A DNA stretch of 64,000 bases. Source: Neostapfia colusana. Taxonomy: Eukaryota > Streptophyta > Magnoliopsida > Poales > Poaceae. The stretch spans positions 19,934,273-19,998,272 of the forward strand of contig JASWHV010000018.1 in assembly GCA_030760725.1 (NCBI GenBank), written 5' to 3'. Shown here one piece after another: positions 56,428 through 64,000 of this stretch (its first letter is position 1; the number at the start of each line of letters is the position of its first letter). The position numbers and the translations under genes were made by a program. Below the pieces are notes generated by a model. The model was not told the origin of the DNA. It saw only the letters and a list, made by a program, of their open reading frames with translations, and did no database searches.

Positions 56428-56480
56428 GGATGTTATTAATATTAAATCCTTTAACAACAGTGCCAAAAATAAAAAAATCC
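56428..56480 (-). repeat. Right terminal inverted repeat of MULE-1
   Basis: The reverse complement begins GGATTTTTTTATTTTTGGCA and matches 36782-36835. It is followed by the 9-bp duplication CGTTTTGAC (56481-56489). Confidence 0.88.
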
Positions 56481-57059
56481 CGTTTTGACTACCGACCCAA
56501 TGTGGCCCGGCCCAATAGCAACCACTCTCTCTGTTTCAGGACTATTAATTATTTTAGCACTATTAATTAATCATTTAATATTAATAACCTACAGAAATTA
56601 TTTTAGCAAAATAACCATCTTGTTGTCCACGCCGTGGACGATTTATCCACGTGGACAAGTTGTCGACTGGATTACTATCGTCTGCAACAGGAAATCCAGA
56701 AATGAGCGATATTTGATCTTTGACTCCGATTTAAAAATACTTAGAGACATATTTAGAAAGTGTTTTTATAGAAGTAAACGTAGTACAAATTGTTATGATT
56801 TTATGTAATGGGGAAAATATTTTTTTTGTTTAAGAAATGAATTGTTATGTAATTTTGAAATATGCATTACAATCACAAGTTCAAATATTCAATTTTGTTA
56901 GTTTGAATTCGTTTTTGAACTGTTTTTTTAAGAAAACTTAGAGACATATTCGAAAGATTTGGTTATGGAAGTAAATGTAGCACAATAGCACAATTACTTG
57001 ATTAAAAAAACTCGACATTGGATACATTACGAAGTTTATTAAATGGCAAATGTAGATTG

Positions 57060-57717
57060 TACTGAGTGCAACGGGGTATTTCCCTTGCGCAATGCTTCCG
57101 GACCGGCATCCCTTGCGCGACGTGCTCTCTCGCGTAAGCGCTCCCGCTCATCCTCTCTAGCCTGACGAGCAACATGTTCCTCCTCCTAAGCCTTGCAACG
57201 ATACTTTTCCTCGACTCTTTGAAGTTCTTACTGACACTTGCGCCGACGCTCCTCCTATTCAACTCTCTCCTTCCTCTCCTGCTCAACCCGCTTTTCGTAC
57301 TCTATCTCGTAGTAAAATTTACTCCAAGCAGCTCTATGCATCGCGTATACGTACTCGACGTCTTGCGGTGTTTGTTCGTGGTCGATGTACTGTGTGAACT
57401 CATAAAGAGGCGGTGGGGACTGCATGATTCATGATGTGTCGTTATGAACATTCGGAATGAAATGTGAATATGAAATTGATACATTCCTGAAGTATATATG
57501 TTACCTGACATCTATCACTTAGGAAAAATGACGTGGTCCTATGAGGGGGATCATATTCATAGTTATTGCACATCTATAGTCTCAAACCATAGGAAACCCC
57601 CAATCTAAGATCTCTTATGAACCGACAATTAGTGTCACATAGACACATTGGCGGTTGTAATCCCTCTGTAATATAAACTCTCTCTTTTTGGTTTGGTGGT
57701 GAGTAAGGTGAGTCCAT
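57060..57717 (-). pseudogene. GRF-2 homologue of MULE-2
   Basis: Exon 1 (57717-57505) reads MDSPYSPPNQKERVY and GLQPPMCLCDTNCRFIRDL in one frame, without the shift seen in MULE-1. Exon 2 (about 57420-57060) holds FTQYIDHEQTPQDVEYVYAMHRA and the E/R-rich coiled coil with several stops. The intron position is the same as in MULE-1. Confidence 0.78.
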
Positions 57718-57800
57718 GGTAACACGATGTATTGAATGGGAGTGTTTTCTAGCGAGAGGTGAATTTATGAAGTGCGAGTGTGGCGAATGTGTGGGGTAGC

Positions 57801-57975
57801 TCTTAAATAAATTATCAAAACATGTTGTCGTCCAACAGGTGGATGACTCGTCCATTAGGTGGACGAGTCGACGAATCGTCCATCAAGTGGACGACTCGTC
57901 TATCAGATGGATGACTCGTCAATCAGGTGGACGACTCGCCCATCAGGTAGAGGAGTTGTCCACCTGATTGCAAGA
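57801..57975 (-). promoter_or_regulatory. GTCCAC array and TATA box of GRF-2 in MULE-2
   Basis: About eight units of roughly 20 bp (GTGGACGACTCGTCCATCA type) lie upstream of a TTATTTAAGAG box on the minus strand, matching the arrangement in MULE-1. Confidence 0.7.
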
Positions 57976-58261
57976 CTCTTTTTACAAAGGATCTTGACGG
58001 TTCGTTGCAGAACTTCTCTAGCCTTTCCACACTCAGCTTAAAAGTCTCGTGTGATTGTTGTTATATTGAAATTTTTTATTTCAAATCACCGCTAACGGTT
58101 GATTTTCATGTAATGTGGACTTCATAGAACACTGCCCTTCACCAACAACTGTAGGAGACTAGCAGTTTATTTCCTCCATGTTTTTAAAATTGAAGGTACA
58201 AGATCATACATTGAAAGGATACATTGCAAACATACATTGGAAACAATAGTCAGAACTAGTT

Positions 58262-58818
58262 TTAACTAGTAGGTTTTGGCTCGTGGTGAGGACATTCGCA
58301 ATACATGTTGTTGCACACGGGCCTAGTACCTATGTATTCGAATAGCTCTGACTCCATTTCTGCAAGTTCAGCAACCATTTCTCGGTTTTGATCTTGTAAA
58401 TATTTAATGTAATCTTCAGTAGGCTTGGTTGGCGGTGGGTAGTGTATCCGCAGTTATCATCATCGAAGTAGCACTAGTGAAACAGAAATAAAGGTCAAAA
58501 TATGACAATATGTCAGCTCATAAATACTACGTAATTTCAACTTACTCCACCGTTGGGACAACGAAACAATCGACGACCGCTGCCCTCCATTCCATCCATC
58601 ATTTCCACAACACAATCAAAGTCAAAGCGACACTTAGGCCACTCTTCTTTGGTACTATCATATGGACGAAGAGGATCGAACAAACAAAAATCACTCTTGC
58701 TTAGAACCAGGAAGTTGTCGAGTGGTGGTTCATACCACTCAGGACCACCCACCAAATAGTCCTGACGCACCGCTCTAATGTTTCCCACTCCTATCCTACC
58801 ACGACCTCTGCTCGGCAT
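58262..58818 (-). pseudogene. GRF-1 homologue of MULE-2
   Basis: Exon 1 from ATG 58818 reads MPSRGRGRIGVGNI, DYLVGGPEWYEPPLDNF and a finger region in which the first cysteine pair is damaged (CRFDFDC in place of CHCGIDC). Exon 2 retains YFDDDNCGY, PPTKPTEDYIKYLQDQNREMV and CPHHE. It is about 80% like the MULE-1 copy by eye. Confidence 0.8.
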
Positions 58819-58880
58819 TGATTTGAGTACTCTCTTCTCTCACTCTCAGTTAGGGTTGGTGAGTCTCGCGGCGCTGCGAC

Positions 58881-58965
58881 CTTTATAGGTTGACTGTCGT
58901 CCACCCCGTGGATGACTCTTTCACCACGTGGACGACTCATCCACCTTGTCGACGACTCTCCACGT
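58881..58965 (-). promoter_or_regulatory. Palindromic array and TATA box of GRF-1 in MULE-2
   Basis: On the minus strand GTCGTCCACG-type sites and a GTCATCCACGGGGTGGACGA palindrome precede CCTATAAAG (58889-58881), about 60 bp before the ATG, as in MULE-1. Confidence 0.75.
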
Positions 58966-59200
58966 CCGTCCAACGGCCCGTTACATCATTTTCGTGCACT
59001 AAAGGAGCTTCATCATTTGCATGTATTAATGATTCTAGAACCGTGATTAGAATAACTTTTTTTCTTTGCTGCTCGGAGACTATTATTTAAACAGTTAATA
59101 GTAAGGAGACTAAAGTATCGTACAACAAGTAGACATAAAAATAAATTATCATTCAAAATATCATACATGAAGTTAAACAAAATACACATGATAAAGCACA

Positions 59201-59863
59201 TCAACGCCTAGTGCGCTTGCCACGCCCCCTCCTAGTAGCCCTCCGTGTTGCTCGAACGTGGTCAGCATCATATGTTAGCGGGTCAGGCGGGTTCCTAGGC
59301 TTAGGTGCTTCTGTCCGCGTCACGTCTTGCATTGGTTGTGTCGGCTACGTTGGCTTCGGAGCTCCTTGTGTCTGAGGAAGTGTGTCCACCATAAAATCGG
59401 CAACATACGCTTCCCAGTCGAAGGATACTCCCAAATCCTGCTGCGTCACATCGGAACCGTAAGACAATCCTTGAAACCTACAAAATTTATTGTTTGTCAG
59501 TTTTATAATAACATTAATGATTTTTACGAAACTTACACATACCACTGCACCAGTTGGGTGTCCCAACAATGTCATCCGGATGCGTAGGACGAACGTGAGA
59601 CGTTGACGACATTGTACAGAAAATAGTTTGCATTAGTACGTTAACATTTTTGTAAAAGTTAAAGGTCTTCGTATATATTACCTGGTGTCTCAACGGACGC
59701 TGGTGGTGGAATTGTCGTCGCTGGAATGAACATCGGTTGTTGTACAGAGGAGTCCTGACGACAAGACTCCGTGCCCATGTTCTTCAAGGCGTTCGTAATG
59801 TAGTTTTCTATCTTCTTAAAAGACGACGCCAACTCATCTTGGGGGATATGCAACCCTAGCTCC
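59201..59863 (-). pseudogene. PMD gene 3' exons of MULE-2, cut by gypsy element B
   Basis: The last exon (59477-59201) reads QGLSYGSDVTQQDLGVSFDWEAYVADFMVDTLPQTQ and ends in a basic tail and TGA. Two preceding exons carry GHPTGAVV and IENYITNALKNMG...PATTIPPPASVET. All align with 53089-53786 of MULE-1. The gene is broken at 59863 by the LTR. Confidence 0.82.
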
Positions 59864-62800
59864 TGACACGACCCCAAAGGTTCTGTCGAGCCAGGATCAC
59901 GCTGAGGGGTGCTGCGTTGCACAGCACAGGATAACACACGTCAAAGGTACAAAGCGGAAGCGAAATTTTATTACATAAACAAGTTTACGAACATGTTTAC
60001 ATCAAAATAAGTCCAGTCTACACTCACGGACGTAGACTACGCATCAAGTCCACGTTCAGCCCTTGAACGTGTCCTTGCTAGCATGCACGCACACTAACTC
60101 TGCGGCGTGCACGACTCCCACTCGACGGGATTCCCCTCCTGGGGTTCCGTCTCCTCTTCGGGAGTCCCTTCCTCATAGAACCCTGCAAAAGCTTCAAACA
60201 CAAGCAGTGAGCATGAAGGCTCAGCAAGTCTGACCCGTCTCACCTAAGCATGGAACTTCTAAATGCGGGGTGGTGGGTTACATGAGGTAAAAATCATTTG
60301 CAAGGACTCGCCTAATTAGTAGAACCTTACTTTCCAGTTTTAGCAGCAGGTTGTGGAGAACCTTACGCTAAGGCACATGAGAGAGCCGCAATCAAACAAG
60401 AAACACATTTCTCTCATGTACTTTGCCCAAAGTTGAAATGAACTTTAGTTAGCTCTAAACTACAGCAATTCATTAGCAATCTAGTCCATCTTTCAATCAG
60501 CAACATTTTAACATATAACTAGCCTGTTCTTTATACGTCATGGTACAGTGAACAAGTGGTACTCACTGACCGCGAGGGACGGCGATTATAATCGATTTAC
60601 ACCTGCAGGGTTACCCGAACAACCCGTCACATACGCCCGTACTCGATGTTGCCTACAACAACCATCACGGACGCCGTACGCAACCACCTTTCGCCTGTCA
60701 GCCAAATATTGAACCGGTCCCATCGTCCTGAGCAAGAGGTCTCTGCACGCGCATCTCCGTGCCACAAGCCGATTTACACCTCAAGCTCTCAACCTACCCT
60801 CTGAACGACGGGCAATGCCTCAATACCTACATCAGTTTCCCGGTTCCCATATAGCCGGTAGGTCTTCGGTACTGTTCTAGCTTGTTCAACAGGCCCGCAC
60901 ACGGCTCGGTCCTCAATCGACACAAGCGGAGCTACAACACACATACCCCAAAGTCCTGCTGCCCTTACCCTCCGCTTGGTCTCATTTTCTTGCCATGTGT
61001 TTCATGTGCTATCACTACCCGAGTCGAGTGCCTCTAGCCTATGCTCGCGAGTAGTTCCAACTACTCGACTTGTACTGAATCCTACTCTATCTTAGCAATG
61101 TAGTGACTAACGAAGTTTTCAATCCTAACCCCAACCCATGGCTTTCTTGGCTATGCACTTGGGTTTCCAAACAAGACTCTAATGCAAGGAACAATAGTAT
61201 TCATGTATGTGCTCAAAACAATAAAAATTTGTAAAAAGGTTAATGCAAACCGGAGCTTGCCTTGCTGCTCTTGGTCGTAGGCTAGCTGTTCCTCCGGAGT
61301 AACGAAGTCTAGGACTTCGGGTTCCTCCTCGACCTTAGCGACTACATGATAAAAGGAATACATGTATCAATTTAAATGCATTTGTATTAAGTTTGAATTT
61401 GTGAAGTCTATAACCCTTGCTAGACAGACCCAATGACTGTGAAACTTTTACTGGGGCTTGGTTACAACCTAAACAGAGACTTGGTCAAGTTTTAGTTGCA
61501 GCAAAGCTCATTTGAGCCCTCCACAATTAATTATGTCCTTGGCCTTAATTGGAACTCTTAGGGTGCTCTAAGGATTTTCATGAAACAAACTATGACTTTC
61601 TGAAAACTAGATTTTCATAGGGTTCTAATGAAGTTGGTCTTACTTAATTTGAAGGTTCCTAGCTAAAGATAGGAGCTAAACAATTTCAGAGAAAATTCTG
61701 AAAATGTTTATGAACATTTTCTATTTTCTCTGGAACAGTTTCACTAATCACACCATTATGTGGATTAAATGAGCTCCAATGGGTCTGAAATTTTTATGGT
61801 AGCTCAGGGATATTTTGGTGAACATTCCAGCAAAATTTCAGGATTTTCCTCCAAAGGATTCTCCAGTTAAAATTCCAAACATTTTCAAATTTGAGGAATT
61901 AATTCTGGAAAAATAAGGAATTTCATGAAGTGAAACTTGATTTGCTGGACAGTACTCAGAGAGCTGAATCCAGCAAAATTTGGTTCACTCGATTTGGAGC
62001 TTTCTAGCCAAAGTTATGAGGATTTGAAGTTTGGAAGAATTCTGAAAATCGGGGGAAAAGTTTAAACTCGCGGGGGGCCGTGGGGACACGTGTCAAGCGC
62101 GGAGGTGTCCGGCACACCGGAGCTCACAGGGTATTTGCGCGCCAGCACAGCTGATCCCGGCCACACCCGATCCCGATTTAAATTCTTCAGTCGCTGACAC
62201 GTGGGCCAGCCGGCTTCGTCTTCCTCCCGCCGTTCTCTCGCGCCCGCGCCTCCGACCTCGCCGGAGCAGACTCAGAGCTCGCCGGCTCGCCGCTGCCGGA
62301 CCTCCCATGGTCTGAAACTCGCCGCCAGCGGGTTGTCGATGTCGAGGAACACGTCGGTGGTGTCAGGTCGGGCAGGGGGTGACCGGAAATAGCTCTGTGA
62401 CATGCTGCGGCCCCGGTTGAGGTTCAGCGCCGTCCTACAGCATCAGTTTACCTCTAGGAATCTCGACAAGGCGTCAAAAGGGTTCAGGGATGGTGGCAAG
62501 TCGGTCGGCACCGTGTGACCGATCGTGCCCGCCATGACCGCCCTCGATCGAGCTCGAAATTCATCACTCCTAGACAGTTTCACGCCACGGATGCAGAAAA
62601 GAACTTGATCACCGGCTAGTCCAGCGTCTATGTGCAAGATTTGATAACCTCCGAAAGATCATAGAGCGAGAATATAAAGAAACCGTACCGGAAGCTCGGT
62701 TTACGGTCGCCGGAGCAAAAACTGGAAATTCTCTGTGGATTCTTCACGGTTTGCTCCCAAACTTGGAGGAGAGCAGCACGGTGGTCGCGTGCTCCTGTTG

Positions 62801-63891
62801 CCTCTCTTGCTGGACCGTGAAAACACCTGTGGAACACTGTCCACGGGCGCCTGACCTTCGGCTGTGGTTGAGTCGCCGCTGTGGCGATCGCTCTCGGGCA
62901 AAGGAGGTCGGAACTCGGGGTTTCTGGTGTTGGGGAGGTGGAGTGCGATCTCAGGTGGCCGTCTAGCAGCTCGGGGAGGGAGAAGGCGAGCTGGTTTCGC
63001 GGTTCTCCGATCGAGCAGAGAGGCGGTAGGTTGGTGGCTCGGTGATCGCGGGAGAGGAGGAAATGATCGGTGCCTGCCCCCGTGGAGCGCCTTAAGAGGG
63101 CCCTGGAACCGCCCTTGGGCTCGCGTGTGGGCGTGGGAAGCAGCTGGTGGCGCTGCTGCTCCTCGGTGGCGAGCGCAGCTGCTCCCGAGCATGGAGTCGG
63201 CAGCTGCTCGGTGGAAGTTCCCACCGAGACTCTGACTTTGGGTGCAAGTTTCTCCTTCTTCCTTCTATGACATGTTGGCCCCACCCGGGGTTTTAATCTC
63301 TGAAATTTACTCCTAATCACTGTTGTAAACAGTGAGCCCCATAGTACCCCTGGTAATTCAAATTATACACCCATGAGCCATTTGAATTGATCAAAGTTCA
63401 AATGAGGTTTGGTTTGAATGAATTTCAGCACAAGTTCAGTTTGAAATTCAAACAAAGTTTGAATTTCCCCCACTTAGCTCATGTCAAGATCAACTCCAAA
63501 TGGAGTGAAAATTGGTGTGTGAGCTCACAAAAATGTGCTGAGTAAGAATATGCCTCCCACTTTTAAATTCATGGGCTTAAAACAGTTTGAATTTGAATAT
63601 AGTTTCAAACTGCCCTCTTTCTAACTATACCCAAAATGACCTCAAAAAGGTTGTGAATTTGGGTAAGACTTGGCATGGACATCCTTAGCAATGTGTAGGA
63701 GTTTTCATATGTCCAGCCCACCTATATCACATGTGGGAAATACCACTTTTGCAATATGTGAGTTTGTTCTCTAATGAGCATGTTGATGGTGGTTACTTGC
63801 TCTTCATTTGTGTTCATCAACTTTCCTCAAATAAGGTGTGTGGTGTGGTGATGAACACTTCAAATGTGTGTCAAAAACTGAGGCCCTTACA
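59864..63891 (-). repeat. 3' LTR of gypsy element B (4028 bp)
   Basis: TGACACGACC to CCCTTACA, aligned end to end with 6573-10619 with scattered substitutions and small indels (for example a short loss near 60820). ORFs inside it are not supported as genes. Confidence 0.93.
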
Positions 63892-63906
63892 TTCCTCCCC
63901 CCTTAA
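63892..63906 (-). other. Polypurine tract of gypsy element B
   Basis: The minus strand reads TTAAGGGGGGAGGAA directly before the LTR start TGTAAGG, preceded by GGGACGAGATTC, common in plant gypsy elements. Confidence 0.85.
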
Positions 63907-64000
63907 AAGAATCTCGTCCCGAGATTATAAGGTGAAAATAAGAGAGAGGACGGTGGAAAATTACCGGATATGCGACGTGAAAAAGTTGGGGTAGTTAGCG

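Larger units (their letters stand above)
36782..56480 (+). mobile_element. Multi-gene Mutator-like transposon MULE-1 (with a nested gypsy element)
   Basis: TIRs at 36782-36835 and 56428-56480 and a 9-bp duplication CGTTTTGAA/CGTTTTGAC (36773-36781 and 56481-56489) mark a Mutator-like element. Without the Tat gypsy insertion at 38119-48640 it is about 9.17 kb. It encodes, all on the plus strand, a MULE transposase (37726-38118 plus 48641-50989), a plant mobile domain gene (51122-53786), a GRF zinc-finger gene (54194-54745) and a second zinc-finger/coiled-coil gene (55286-55929). Palindromic arrays with TATA boxes precede the first, third and fourth genes. All genes carry lesions, so this copy is probably inactive. 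Confidence 0.88.
56539..59863 (-). mobile_element. MULE-2, second diverged copy, inverted, 3' part only
   Basis: Starting at GGACTATTAATTATTTTAGC (56539), a decayed version of the MULE TIR and palindrome (GTTGTCCACGCCGTGGACGA at 56628-56647) reads rightward. From there the whole 3' half of MULE-1 is present in inverse order on the minus strand: GRF-2, array, GRF-1, array, PMD 3' exons. It stops at 59863, where gypsy element B has inserted. The rest should lie beyond element B. The two MULEs sit tail to tail with a spacer of about 50 bp. Confidence 0.85.
59864..64000 (-). mobile_element. Ty3/gypsy element B (same family as A), 3' end only
   Basis: A full LTR (59864-63891) followed on its right by a polypurine tract and about 95 bp of internal sequence to the window edge. 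On the minus strand the tract precedes the LTR, so this is the 3' LTR and the body lies to the right of the window. The target duplication should be GCTCC (59859-59863); its partner is outside. Confidence 0.9.

Noticed and set aside
6573..63891. The two 4-kb LTR copies (6573-10619 and 59864-63891) as the pair of one large element
   Set aside because: The first has a primer-binding site on its left, the second a polypurine tract on its right, and both elements are on the minus strand. They are the 5' LTR of one element and the 3' LTR of another, so their divergence does not date an insertion.

Overview
The window is a repeat-dense stretch of plant nuclear genome, almost certainly a grass. The evidence is nested LTR retrotransposons of grass type (Tekay-like and Tat-like Ty3/gypsy, Ty1/copia), Stowaway and Tourist MITEs, CACTA, hAT and Mutator elements, an RTE LINE, and one GC-rich single-exon gene. 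The only host gene I can support is a membrane J-domain co-chaperone of the DNAJB12/DnaJ49 type (minus strand, 35177-36295). I saw no rRNA or tRNA gene and no CRISPR array.

Layout. 1-10619: minus-strand Ty3/gypsy element A, with an open gag-pol running off the left edge, an extra upstream ORF, an initiator-Met type primer site and a 4.05-kb LTR. 10657-14983: small DNA transposons, including two copies of a 0.87-kb hAT derivative in opposite orientation, each with its own 8-bp target duplication. 15073-24407: a minus-strand copia element with perfect TSD ATGTA. Its integrase is split by a Sirevirus-like solo LTR (17924-22509), which is itself split by a gypsy solo LTR (18124-21045, perfect TSD CGGTG). 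24619-26150: a CACTA derivative and a Tourist MITE. 28074-31361: a decayed RTE LINE with an 18-bp TSD. 31749-33090: a small TRIM-like LTR element sitting in a local tandem repeat. 35177-36295: the J-protein gene.

The most interesting object is a Mutator-like transposon (MULE-1, 36782-56480; 9-bp TSD, 53-54-bp TIRs). Without a 10.5-kb Tat-type gypsy insertion (38119-48640, perfect TSD GTGGT) it is about 9.2 kb. It carries a multi-gene cassette: a MULE transposase, a plant mobile domain (PMD) gene of about nine exons, a GRF-type zinc-finger/coiled-coil gene and a second zinc-finger/coiled-coil gene. Long palindromic repeats built on the half-site GTCGTCCACG, each block followed by a TATA box, lie in front of the transposase and both zinc-finger genes, and the same palindromes lie inside the 3' terminus. 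A second diverged copy (MULE-2, 56539-59863, opposite orientation, tail to tail) preserves the same gene order and promoter modules. It is cut at 59864 by the 3' LTR of gypsy element B, a relative of element A whose body lies beyond the right edge.

A second unusual feature is a tandem module of about 55 bp with one CACGTG G-box per unit. It occurs in the LTRs of the Tat element, again in its 3' internal region, and in the unrelated solo LTR at 18.2-18.7 kb, in the same orientation relative to each element's own transcription. Most transposon genes here carry stops or frameshifts. The gag-pol of element A has none within the window. The Tat polyprotein keeps one frame for 6.2 kb but has twelve stop codons, all explicable by transitions.
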